NCBI RefSeq assembly: GCF_006517815.1
Contig: NZ_CP041198.1
Location: 3,720,001-3,784,000, forward strand
Direction of reading: 5' to 3'
Length of the DNA: 64,000 nucleotides
DNA from: Pseudarthrobacter sp. NIBRBAC000502770
GTDB taxonomy: Bacteria; Actinomycetota; Actinomycetes; Actinomycetales; Micrococcaceae
Of this stretch, positions 15,868-24,506 are shown one piece after another. Every line of letters starts with the position of its first letter. The first letter of the stretch is position 1. The notes below the pieces were generated by a model. That model searched no databases, was not told the origin of the DNA, and saw only the letters and a list, made by a program, of their open reading frames with translations. The position numbers and the translations under genes are program-made.

Positions 15868-18444
15868 ATGAGCTTTACAGTTTCAGGGCCCCTAATGCTG
15901 AGGCCTGGACGCCGTGGCGGCAGATCAAGGCATTTATTGTCGTGGCGGAAACTCGCAGCACACCTGCTTGCACCTGTGTTGATGCTTGCATCCGTTACAG
16001 CAGCGGGACCGGTGTTCGCGGCTGACAGCACGGGCCCCAACCTCGTGGTGAACCCGTCCCTGGAAACAGGCGCGACCTTCCCGGACTGCTTCCAGGCTTC
16101 GGGCTGGGGGACAGCAGGCACGTGGTCCTTTTCTCCGGGACGGACTGGAGGACGGGCGCTCAGCGTCACTGTCCAGGGATACGTGTCAGGTGACCGGAAG
16201 TTGATGCAGAAGGAGTCCCCTGATTGTGCTCCCGCCGTTACACCCGGCCAAGTCTACAACCTAGGAGTTTGGTACCAGTCTACCGTCCCCGTCTCCATCA
16301 CGACTTTCCGGCATACCGCGAGTGGGTGGACGTATTGGGGGGACTTGGGGAAGGTTCCAGCGGCTGGTGCGTGGCAGGAAGCGAAGGCATCCACGCCGGT
16401 GGTTCCTGACGGAACCGACAAGATCGTGTTCGGTCTGTCGATCTCTGCAACCGGCCAGCTGACTACGGATGACTACTCGCTGTACGCTACCAACGCGGGT
16501 ACGCCCTTGCCGGCCACCAACGAACTTGTGGTTAACGGAAACCTGGCGGCTGGAAATCCCCTCCCTGATTGCTTCATCACCGGAGGGTGGGGAACGAAGA
16601 GCCTGACGCAGGGACTGAATACCGACGTCCCGGCCACGGCTCCGGCGGGGTCCCGCTCCTACGCCCTTACCGTCAGCGCCTATGCCAGCGGGGACGCCAA
16701 GCTCCTCCAGGCTGAAACTCCGGCCTGCGCGCCGGCGGTAAAGGCTGGTTCAAAATACAACCTGTCCGTGAATTACAAGTCAACGGCAGCAAAGAACTCA
16801 ATCACAATCTTTTCGCATACAGCAAGCGGATGGGGTTACTGGACAGACCTGGCACCGGTGGCTGCGTCGGACACCTGGGCCGTGGCTGCAGGGACCACCC
16901 CTGCCATTCCGGCTGGTGTTGACGCCATCTCCTTCGGACTGTCCATCAGCGCCAACGGAACCCTGCTGACTACCAACTATTCCGTACAGGAGGCAGCGGC
17001 ACCGCCTCAGGTGGGCACCCCTGCCCAGGTTGGATCGTGGGAGGTCCTTAATGCTCCCATGCCGCTGCGGGGAATCCATTCCACGCTGCTTAGCGACGGC
17101 AGGCTCTTACTTATCGCCGGTTCCGGCAATGAAGGATCAGCATTCGCGGCCGGAACGTTCAAGGCTTCCATCTGGGACCCCAATGCCGGCACCTTTACCC
17201 CGGTCCCCGTCCCCTACGACATGTTTTGCGCCGGCCACCTCACCTTGGCCGACGGAAAGGTACTGATCGGGGGCGGCACCGCAGCCTACCCCACCACAGG
17301 TGCAGGCCCCACCACCTTCAAGGGGTCCAAAGCCAGCTACTACTTCGATCCGAAGGACAACAGTTTCCACCAGATCAGCGACATGGCCGGGGCACATTGG
17401 TACCCAACCATGACCAAGCTGGGTAACGGGGACGTCTGGTCCGCAGGCGGATTGAACGAGCAGGCGGACGGGACGGTGCTCACCGAGATGTTCCAAGCGT
17501 CCACACTGAAATGGCTTCCGTCCGGCAGCGTGCCGCAAACATGGAGTTTCTGGGGCACCTATCCCCACATGTATCTGCTTGAGGATGGCCGGATGTTCTA
17601 CGCCGGAGCACACACGTTTGGCAATGGGCTTCCTGGTACCGGGGCTTCGCTGTACGACTGGAGGAAAGCCCAGATGTGGGATGTGCCGGGGCTTCGCCAG
17701 AAGGATCTGAGGGATCAGGCCGGTTCGGTGCTTCTCGGGCCAGCGCAGGACCAAAAGGTCATGATCGTGGGGGGTGGGAACACGCAAACTAACACCACCG
17801 CGATCAACCTCGTGGACATCATTGACCTCAAACAGGCAAACCCAACGTATGTGCCCGGCCCGGACCTCCCGGGCCCCGGAAAGGGCTATGTGAACCTCCT
17901 GAACCTGCCGGACCGGACAGTCCTGGCAGCGGATGGGGCCCAACATAATCGCTCGGACAACGTGCTTACCGCAGCTCTCTACCAGCCGGCCAGCAATCGT
18001 TGGACAAGCATTGCCGCTGATCCGGTGGGACGGAACTACCATTCCTCAGCCATCCTCCTTCCTGATGGAAGGGTGGCGATCCTGGGCTCAAACCCCCTAG
18101 ACAATTCTTTTGACCTTCGGATTTCCGTCTATTCGCCGCCCTATCTTTTCAATGGGACGCGTCCGACCATCGCGGCGGCCCCCAGCTCAGCCACCTACGG
18201 GCAGCAGATCACGTTCCAAGCCACCGGCACGATCAAAGCGGCGCAACTGATGTCACCGATGTCGGCAACGCACCAAACCGACACGAATGCGCGTCTGGTG
18301 GACCTGCCGATGACTGCAAACGGGGGCACGGTCAGCGCATCGATACCAAGCAATCCCAATCTGCTTCCGCCCGGCCCGTACATGCTGACCGTCGTGGACT
18401 CAAACAATATTCCGAGCATTGCGAAATGGGTGTGGATATCATGA
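15868..18444 (+). CDS. GlxA-like copper-radical oxidase, secreted
   Basis: 858 residues from the ATG at 15868; another in-frame start lies at 15808. A basic N-terminus and hydrophobic core ending at VFA (about 51) form a signal peptide. Two tandem repeats of about 150 residues follow (58-210 and 219-375), each with paired Cys and an SGWxYW segment, probably carbohydrate-binding. From about 388 comes a kelch-like galactose/glyoxal-oxidase domain, closed by a DUF1929-type C-terminus. The copper-site residues align by motif: Cys454 (DMFCAGH) and Tyr512 (HWYPT) for the thioether cofactor, Tyr724-His725 (RNYHSS) and His802 (ATHQTD). It should oxidise sugar or aldehyde groups and release hydrogen peroxide. 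Confidence 0.85.
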   Translation: MSFTVSGPLMLRPGRRGGRSRHLLSWRKLAAHLLAPVLMLASVTAAGPVFAADSTGPNLVVNPSLETGATFPDCFQASGWGTAGTWSFSPGRTGGRALSVTVQGYVSGDRKLMQKESPDCAPAVTPGQVYNLGVWYQSTVPVSITTFRHTASGWTYWGDLGKVPAAGAWQEAKASTPVVPDGTDKIVFGLSISATGQLTTDDYSLYATNAGTPLPATNELVVNGNLAAGNPLPDCFITGGWGTKSLTQGLNTDVPATAPAGSRSYALTVSAYASGDAKLLQAETPACAPAVKAGSKYNLSVNYKSTAAKNSITIFSHTASGWGYWTDLAPVAASDTWAVAAGTTPAIPAGVDAISFGLSISANGTLLTTNYSVQEAAAPPQVGTPAQVGSWEVLNAPMPLRGIHSTLLSDGRLLLIAGSGNEGSAFAAGTFKASIWDPNAGTFTPVPVPYDMFCAGHLTLADGKVLIGGGTAAYPTTGAGPTTFKGSKASYYFDPKDNSFHQISDMAGAHWYPTMTKLGNGDVWSAGGLNEQADGTVLTEMFQASTLKWLPSGSVPQTWSFWGTYPHMYLLEDGRMFYAGAHTFGNGLPGTGASLYDWRKAQMWDVPGLRQKDLRDQAGSVLLGPAQDQKVMIVGGGNTQTNTTAINLVDIIDLKQANPTYVPGPDLPGPGKGYVNLLNLPDRTVLAADGAQHNRSDNVLTAALYQPASNRWTSIAADPVGRNYHSSAILLPDGRVAILGSNPLDNSFDLRISVYSPPYLFNGTRPTIAAAPSSATYGQQITFQATGTIKAAQLMSPMSATHQTDTNARLVDLPMTANGGTVSASIPSNPNLLPPGPYMLTVVDSNNIPSIAKWVWIS

Positions 18445-19142
18445 CTTCTCAAGGTCAGCGGCATCGTGGCTGGTTTGTCGTCCGGACGATCATCATGTCC
18501 CTTGGCCTGAGCGCACTGGCAGCGCTTTCTTACCATTCGGCCACAGCTCCGGCACCGGCGCCGGAAGCACACGAGCTCCATTATGCTGTTGCCCTGGCAG
18601 CGGACCCACAGCAGTTGCCGGCCAACACGCAAACCGGAGGGAGCGCCGCTGCCCTTCCCCAGCTGGTTCCATCGCTTCCGGCGCCGGCGGGGGTAACTGT
18701 ACCGCGGCCCGGCCCCGCAGACCCCGCCGACCCGGCGAACCGCCAACAAGCCTCCCTGCAAGGGGCGGCCGACAAGGAACACGCGGTGGTGGGACCCGGG
18801 CAGGAAGCCCCGCCCTTGGCCCCGGCGCCTGTGGCCCGCGGCCCTGTCACTTCTTCCCAGGTGTTTCAGCTGGGTGCGGAGAACGCCGCTGGGTGCCTGA
18901 AGGAATACGGCGACAACGGTCAATGCGTCCCCGCCGTTCCACCAAGCCTCGCCCAACATCTGCAGGAGATGACAAAGGCCGGCGGCAACCCCGCGGCCAT
19001 GCCGCACCAGTGGTCGTGCACGGAGCTCCGCCAATACTTCCATGACGGCGTAACAGTGCGCCAGGCAGGAATAGATCCCCAAAAGCTGGATTCCAACGGG
19101 GACGGAAAGGCGTGCGGGCTCGGCGACTCGGGCCCCAAGTAA
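18441..19142 (+). CDS. Membrane-anchored Excalibur-type protein
   Basis: 233 residues from the ATG at 18441, which overlaps the oxidase stop (ATGA); an ATG at 18426 is also in frame. There is one N-terminal hydrophobic helix, a long Pro/Ala-rich linker, and a C-terminal cysteine-containing region ending in LDSNGDGKACG. That motif matches the Excalibur calcium-binding loop (DxDxDGxxC) of extracellular proteins. Calcium binding on the outer surface is inferred. Coupling to the oxidase suggests both act on the same extracellular polymer. Confidence 0.65.
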   Translation: MTSQGQRHRGWFVVRTIIMSLGLSALAALSYHSATAPAPAPEAHELHYAVALAADPQQLPANTQTGGSAAALPQLVPSLPAPAGVTVPRPGPADPADPANRQQASLQGAADKEHAVVGPGQEAPPLAPAPVARGPVTSSQVFQLGAENAAGCLKEYGDNGQCVPAVPPSLAQHLQEMTKAGGNPAAMPHQWSCTELRQYFHDGVTVRQAGIDPQKLDSNGDGKACGLGDSGPK

Positions 19143-19249
19143 TCGCTCTTTCGTAGCTCTCAACCAACTGCAGCTGCCTGACCTGCGGCAGATGCCACAC
19201 GCCCTTTCGTGTCCCTTGTGCACCTACCGCTGAACGGACAAAGCCCCAA

Positions 19250-20536
19250 ATGTTCCCCACGCTCATTGCTGCCACCATTGGACTACTCATTGTCGGCGTC
19301 TCCGTCGCCCTCTTCGCCATAGCTTTGTCTACCCTCTACGTCAGTACCCACGCCTGGTGGGACCCGCTGACTCAGGCTTCCACCTCCTACACCGAGCTGC
19401 TCCCCAAACCGGCACTGTCCTTTTCGCTGATCATGCCCTGCCGACACGAAAGTGAACGCGTCATGGCCAGTACTCTGAAGCACCTGTGCGAGCAAGACCA
19501 TCCGAATGTCGAGGTAATCATCTCTGTCGGGCACGACGACCCGGAAACCGCTGCCACGGCATACAGGCTGGCTGCTCGGCGTCCCGAGAAGGTCCGCGTC
19601 AGTCTGGACAGCGGGGCGGTAAAGAACAAGCCGCAGCAGCTCAACACTGCCTTGGCAATATGCCGCAATGACATCGTGGGCATCTTCGACGCCGAGTCCA
19701 TCGCCGCACCGGATTTATTGCTCCACGTGGACAGTTGTTTTCAAATCAGGAACGCCGATGTCGTCCAAGGGGCCGTCCAGTTGGTCAACTACCGGGACAC
19801 TTGGTATTCCCTTAGGAACTGCCTGGAGTATTTCACCTGGTTCCGGTCAAGGTTGCATGCCTATGCAAAACAGGGCTTCATTCCGTTGGGGGGAAATACG
19901 GTCTTTATTCGCCGCGATGTGCTTGGCACCATCAATGGCTGGGACGCCCGCTGCCTTGCGGAGGACTGCGACCTGGGGGTAAGACTGTCAGTCCTTCACC
20001 GCAGAATCGTCATCGCCTATTCACCCCATCTGGTCACGAAAGAGGAAACCCCCGACTCCATTCGTTCCTTGGTCAAGCAACGCACGCGGTGGTCGCTGGG
20101 CTTCATGCAGGTGCATGCAAAAGGCGACTGGAAGACCCTTCCAACCATGCGCCAACGCTGCATGGCGTGGTGGACCCTTATGCAGCAGCACTTCATGGCC
20201 TTCGCAGGGTTGTGCCTTCCATTCTCGATTGGCACGGCGGTGCTCGGAAAGTATCCCGTTCCCATCACCCTGCTCGCCTTCGTGCCACTGGTGCCTGCCG
20301 TTGCAGCCCTTGCCTTTGACGTCTGCATGCTGCACGAATTCGGCCGGGACCACGGATACAGGATCCGCATGTACGACTACCTGCGGCTGGTAGCCGCAAC
20401 GCCGTTCTACCAAGTGCTGCTCGCATTCGCTGCCCTACGGGCATTGATAAAGTTCCGCCGCCACGACTTCCGGTGGGAAAAGACCAGCCATAGCGGCTCG
20501 CATCTTGAGTACCTCGGGGCGGCGGCCAAAGCGTGA
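19250..20536 (+). CDS. Processive membrane GT2 (cellulose synthase-like)
   Basis: 428 residues. An N-terminal hydrophobic helix precedes a cytoplasmic GT-A domain beginning SFSLIMPCRHESER, and the C-terminus has several membrane helices. The D, DxD, D, QxxRW set of processive beta-glycan synthases is visible: HDDPET, FDAESI, CLAEDCDL and KQRTRWSLGF. It lies two genes after the GlxA-like oxidase, as CslA lies beside GlxA in Streptomyces. The polymer made is unknown. The stop overlaps the GTG of the next gene. Confidence 0.8.
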   Translation: MFPTLIAATIGLLIVGVSVALFAIALSTLYVSTHAWWDPLTQASTSYTELLPKPALSFSLIMPCRHESERVMASTLKHLCEQDHPNVEVIISVGHDDPETAATAYRLAARRPEKVRVSLDSGAVKNKPQQLNTALAICRNDIVGIFDAESIAAPDLLLHVDSCFQIRNADVVQGAVQLVNYRDTWYSLRNCLEYFTWFRSRLHAYAKQGFIPLGGNTVFIRRDVLGTINGWDARCLAEDCDLGVRLSVLHRRIVIAYSPHLVTKEETPDSIRSLVKQRTRWSLGFMQVHAKGDWKTLPTMRQRCMAWWTLMQQHFMAFAGLCLPFSIGTAVLGKYPVPITLLAFVPLVPAVAALAFDVCMLHEFGRDHGYRIRMYDYLRLVAATPFYQVLLAFAALRALIKFRRHDFRWEKTSHSGSHLEYLGAAAKA

Positions 20537-22200
20537 ACATGCTCCTAGCACCCGCTAAAGATGCCCCTCACGTTATGCCTACACGCGCCGCGAAGGTATT
20601 TTGGGCCATCAGACACCGCTTCAGCGCTGACCAACGAACGGCGGCACTCATTGCCCTTGCCGCCGCGGCGCTTTCCGGCTGGAATCTGTTGAACGCACCC
20701 GAATACCAGGATGACGAGGGTACGTACACCGCGCAGGCACTTGCCATCCTCGAGGGCAGATTGGCCCCTTACACCTACTGGTATGACCATCCACCCGTGG
20801 GCTGGTCGCAGTTGGCGGCACTGTCGTGGTTGCCGGTGCTCTTCGGTCAGGGAAATCAGAGTTCCGTAGGCCAGATGCGCTACGTGGTGGCTGCCTTCTT
20901 CGTGGCGAGCACGGTGCTGGTTTACTTGATCGCACGAAGGCTCGAGCTGCGGCAGGTCCTCGCTGTCCTGGCTGCCGCCCTCTTCTGCCTGTCCCCGTTG
21001 TCGCTGGTTTTGGGGCGCCAGGTGTTCATCGACAACGTGGGGCTGCCGTGGCTGCTCTTAGCGTTTTACCTGATGCTCTCACCCCGGCTCAGGCTGTGGG
21101 AACATATCGGGGCAGGGGCATGCTTCGCAATAGCCGTTCTCTCAAAAGAGACTCTTGCGATTTTCGGTCCCGCCCTTTTGGTGGCACTGCTGCACCGGCC
21201 TGGGTGGAAGACTCGGTTCTTCTCTCTGGTGGGGTTCCTCTCGGTAGGCGGCCTCATTCTGGCGTTCTTCCCGCTGTTGGCTTTACTTCAAAATGAACTG
21301 CTCAGTGGACCCGGTCACGTCTCCCTTCAAGACGCAGTCACCTACCAATTCGCCTCCCGCCCGGGTTCCGGCAGCATTTTCGATCCGCAGTCCGACCGGA
21401 CCAAGCTGGTCATGGGGTGGATGTACTACGACAAATATCTCGTGGTCGGCGGCATCGTTGCGGCCCTGGCGTGCATCCTGAGGCGCGAGGCTCGTTGGAT
21501 ACCCGCCGGGCTGCTCGTGTTTTCGGCTCCCGTGGTCATCGGGCAGGGATACATGCCTGCCATGTATGTGATCGCAGCCATCCCGTTTCTGGTCCTTGCC
21601 ATCGCCGTCGCAGCCGACTTGGCTTGGAATTGCCTAGCCCTGCTTGTCCCTGTCCTGGCCTCCGCCGCCACGCACTCAAATACAGCTGCCCGAACCGTGC
21701 CGGGAAGAAGAAGGGCAGCCCGAGGGTTGACGGGTGGTGCAATGCTGGCAGCCCTCACCGTTGTGCTCTTGCCGCAGTGGCTGTCCATGAACAGGACACT
21801 CCTCGAAACGAACAGCAATGCCGACTGGCAACACGCACTGGATTGGTCTAAAGAGAATCTGCCACGCCAGGATACGGCTTTGGTGCCCTACTCCATGTGG
21901 CAGGACCTTTACGCGGACGGCAGGCACGACCCATGGAAAGTGGTCGCTTTGGAAAAGATGGACCTCGACTCTGAGTTCGCCGTTCATCATCCGGACAGCT
22001 GGCGCGCCATTGACTGGATCATTGAGGGGCCACCAACTGCGCGAAACATCAAGAACCTGCAACTCAGGAACGCCGGCGAGGCACTGAAACATTCCCGTGT
22101 GGTGGCTTCCTTCGGGGATTGGCGCATCAGGGAAGTTGTGAAGAACACGCAGGAGACGGTGAATGCGGCCGCGCCTGCAACTGCGGAGGCTGGGCAATGA
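20533..22200 (+). CDS. GT39/ArnT-like membrane glycosyltransferase
   Basis: 555 residues, GTG start overlapping the previous stop. It is polytopic with about 11-12 helices. The first outer loop has PEYQDDEGTYTAQALAILEG and the next YWYDHPPVGW, the acidic and His/Pro motifs of the PMT/ArnT GT-C group, which use polyprenyl-phosphate sugars on the outer face of the membrane. The soluble C-terminal tail is about 150 residues. The polyprenyl-phosphate sugar could come from the GT2 at 8910-9779, which is inference. Confidence 0.8.
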   Translation: MNMLLAPAKDAPHVMPTRAAKVFWAIRHRFSADQRTAALIALAAAALSGWNLLNAPEYQDDEGTYTAQALAILEGRLAPYTYWYDHPPVGWSQLAALSWLPVLFGQGNQSSVGQMRYVVAAFFVASTVLVYLIARRLELRQVLAVLAAALFCLSPLSLVLGRQVFIDNVGLPWLLLAFYLMLSPRLRLWEHIGAGACFAIAVLSKETLAIFGPALLVALLHRPGWKTRFFSLVGFLSVGGLILAFFPLLALLQNELLSGPGHVSLQDAVTYQFASRPGSGSIFDPQSDRTKLVMGWMYYDKYLVVGGIVAALACILRREARWIPAGLLVFSAPVVIGQGYMPAMYVIAAIPFLVLAIAVAADLAWNCLALLVPVLASAATHSNTAARTVPGRRRAARGLTGGAMLAALTVVLLPQWLSMNRTLLETNSNADWQHALDWSKENLPRQDTALVPYSMWQDLYADGRHDPWKVVALEKMDLDSEFAVHHPDSWRAIDWIIEGPPTARNIKNLQLRNAGEALKHSRVVASFGDWRIREVVKNTQETVNAAAPATAEAGQ

Positions 22201-22652
22201 TCGCTTCGGGACGCGGCGTCCTGTCAGCCACGATCGGGCGCTTTGCCCTGATAGGCCTCTTCGGGGCCATGATAAACCTGATAATCATGACGGCCCTAGT
22301 TGCGGTCGGGACTGACTATGGTGTGGCCGGAATCCTCGCAAACGAAACCACCATAATCTCGAACTTCATCATGCAGGAGAAGCTTGTCTTCAAGCAGGGC
22401 GTGGAACGCCGGAGCTCCTTGGCCAGCCGGTTCATCCACTCATTCGGGTTCAACACCGTGGAAGGAATGGCAAGGGTCCCCGCCGTCTGGTGCATGGTTG
22501 AGCTGACCCACATGTCCGCTACCCTAGCGCAGGGAATTGGCCTGGTAGCAGCGTTCCTGCTCCGCTACATCTACCATGCGAAGTTGGTATATGCGCCGCT
22601 GGCGGTGGATGAAGCGCCGGTAGGGCCGGCCACGTCGGAGCCGCTGGCCTGA
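22197..22652 (+). CDS. GtrA-like membrane protein
   Basis: 151 residues, ATGA overlap with the previous stop. It has four hydrophobic helices with the GtrA layout: RFALIGLFGAMINL at the start, a NETTIISNFIMQEKLVF segment and a C-terminal LRYIYHAKLVY. Family members are proposed to flip polyprenyl-phosphate sugars for a partner GT-C enzyme, here probably the gene just upstream. This is the last gene of the locus; no clear terminator follows. Confidence 0.8.
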   Translation: MIASGRGVLSATIGRFALIGLFGAMINLIIMTALVAVGTDYGVAGILANETTIISNFIMQEKLVFKQGVERRSSLASRFIHSFGFNTVEGMARVPAVWCMVELTHMSATLAQGIGLVAAFLLRYIYHAKLVYAPLAVDEAPVGPATSEPLA

Positions 22653-22759
22653 GCGTTCCGCTGCGGCAAACTCCCGTGCCCACGAAGGCGGGCAGATAAG
22701 GGTGCGCTACCGACCAGACCTTCTCGACCTCTAACCGATATGCTATCCCATGGCTTCTG
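22653..22759. other. Short convergent gap
   Basis: 107 bases separate the GtrA-like gene from the opposed small membrane ORF. A weak TGCCC/GGGCA stem lies near 22678-22694. Nothing else is recognisable. Confidence 0.3.
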
Positions 22760-23134
22760 CTAAGGACCGCATGCCGAAATAACAGGACCGGATGCCCCCT
22801 CGCCATCAAGAAAGCAATCGGTATTCGGAGCTTCCTTCAAGGGTGGTTCCAGATCATCATCCCAAAGAACCGCGCAGACGGGTCGCGGAAACAGAAGGAA
22901 AAGCACGCCTTGGATTACCGCCTGGGACGGGTGAAAACTAAGCCATTGGGTGGGCTTGGCGTTCAGTGGTCGTTGCAACTCCTGAGCTGCTTTTATGAGT
23001 CGCAATAGGAAGAGAGTCAGGGCAACTAGAACGTTTCCCAAGCTCACTACGATCAAATCCTGAGACAGGGGACGAGCAACTCTGAGGATTGTTGGATCGT
23101 GGAAATCAGCCGCAGGTTGGGCATTCAATGGCAT
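22760..23134 (-). CDS. Small membrane protein, unrecognised
   Basis: 124 residues from the ATG at 23134, preceded by a CTGGAGA ribosome-binding site. There are two clear hydrophobic segments (about residues 27-47 and 70-88), an Asp/Glu-rich stretch and a short C-terminal tail. The frame also stays open upstream into the aminopeptidase gene, but that part is its shadow. The amphipathic composition and two helices make it more likely real than chance. No family is recognised. Confidence 0.4.
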   Translation of the reverse strand: MPLNAQPAADFHDPTILRVARPLSQDLIVVSLGNVLVALTLFLLRLIKAAQELQRPLNAKPTQWLSFHPSQAVIQGVLFLLFPRPVCAVLWDDDLEPPLKEAPNTDCFLDGEGASGPVISACGP

Positions 23135-23183
23135 TCCGCGGTCTCCAGAATCCGCTCCTGTGGAGCCTCGGGGCCGGAAGTAC

Positions 23184-24485
23184 CTACGCCGCCGTCCCGA
23201 AGAACAGCTCCGTGACAACAGCCAGGCGGTACGGATCCTCCACGCCGCACAGCTCGCGGGCGGAGTGCATGGACAGCAGCGGCACGCCCACGTCCACGGT
23301 CCGGATTCCCAGCCGGGTGGCGGTGAGCGGGCCAATGGTGGAGCCGCAGGGCACCACGTTGTTGGAGACGAACTCCTGGTACGGGACCCCGGCTTCGCCG
23401 CAGAGCCGGGCCCAGAACGCGGCACCAAAGGCGTCCGTGGCGTACCGCTGGTTGGCGTTGATCTTCAGCAGCGGACCGCCGTTCAGCACGGGGTGGTTGC
23501 CGGGGTCGTGCCGCTCGGGGTAGTTGGGGTGCACCGCGTGGCCGGCATCGGCAGAAAGGCAGAACGACGCCGCCAGGGCCTGCCGCCGCTGGCTCACCGT
23601 TGCGCCAAGGCCGTCGGAGATGCGCACCAGGACATCTTCGAGGATGGGCCCGCACGCACCGGAGCGGGAGTTCGACCCGATTTCCTCATGGTCGAAGGCC
23701 GCAAGCACTGCGATGGGACCGCCCTCGGGCCCGGAACCGGTGTGGGCGGTCAGCGCCGCCAGCCCGGCGTGCGTGGCCGAAAGGTTGTCCAGCCGCCCGG
23801 ACGCGAAGAACTCCCCCTTGCCCCCGAAAACTGCCGCCTCCTGCGTGTCCGCAATGACGACGTCGTACCCGCCAATCTGCGCCGGATCGACGGACGCCCC
23901 GGCAACCGAAGCCGCCAGGACGCCCAGCAGGTCGGCTTCGGAGGGGTTCCCCAGCCCCCACACCGGATTCATGTGCCGCTGTTTGTCCAGTGCCAGCCCC
24001 TCGTTCACCGCCCGGTCCAGGTGGATGGCCAGCTGGGGGAAGCGGAGCAGCGGCCCGGTGGCCGTGAGGTGCTCGCTGCCGTCCAGCATCACCAGCCGGC
24101 CCGCGAGCCGGAGCTCGCGGTCCAGCCAGGAATTCAGCAGCGGGCCGCCGTAGACCTCCACACCCGCCTGAAGCCAGCCGTGGGCTCCGGTGGTGGGCTT
24201 GGGCTTGAGCTTGAAGGACGGCGAATCGGTGTGCGCGCCGAGGATGTTGAATCCGGTGGCCGGTCCCGCACCCTCCGGGACCACCCACGCGATCAGCGCG
24301 CCGTCGCGGATGATGTAGAACGAACCCGGCCCGCCCTCCCACGGCTCCAGCTCATCCAGGCGCGTGAACCCGGCCTCCGCCAGCCGCCGGCCTCCCTCGT
24401 GCGCTGCATGGAAGCTCGACGGCGATGCGCTGACAAAGGCGCCAAGGTCCTGGATGTGGTCTGCGGCAGAGGAAGGCAAAGGCAT
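23184..24485 (-). CDS. apeB: M18 family aminopeptidase
   Basis: 433 residues, normal length for aspartyl aminopeptidase-type M18 enzymes, which form large zinc-dependent dodecamers in the cytoplasm and remove N-terminal acidic or other residues. Metal and catalytic motifs are visible in order: GAHTDSPSF (His), SGRLDNLSA (Asp), FDHEEIGS (Glu-Glu), SADAGHAVHP (Asp) and a C-terminal SMHSARE (His). The small membrane ORF starts 49 bases beyond its stop. The exact peptide preference cannot be read from sequence. Confidence 0.9.
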   Translation of the reverse strand: MPLPSSAADHIQDLGAFVSASPSSFHAAHEGGRRLAEAGFTRLDELEPWEGGPGSFYIIRDGALIAWVVPEGAGPATGFNILGAHTDSPSFKLKPKPTTGAHGWLQAGVEVYGGPLLNSWLDRELRLAGRLVMLDGSEHLTATGPLLRFPQLAIHLDRAVNEGLALDKQRHMNPVWGLGNPSEADLLGVLAASVAGASVDPAQIGGYDVVIADTQEAAVFGGKGEFFASGRLDNLSATHAGLAALTAHTGSGPEGGPIAVLAAFDHEEIGSNSRSGACGPILEDVLVRISDGLGATVSQRRQALAASFCLSADAGHAVHPNYPERHDPGNHPVLNGGPLLKINANQRYATDAFGAAFWARLCGEAGVPYQEFVSNNVVPCGSTIGPLTATRLGIRTVDVGVPLLSMHSARELCGVEDPYRLAVVTELFFGTAA

Positions 24486-24506
24486 GGTCCCGAGTCTAGC
24501 GCCGCC

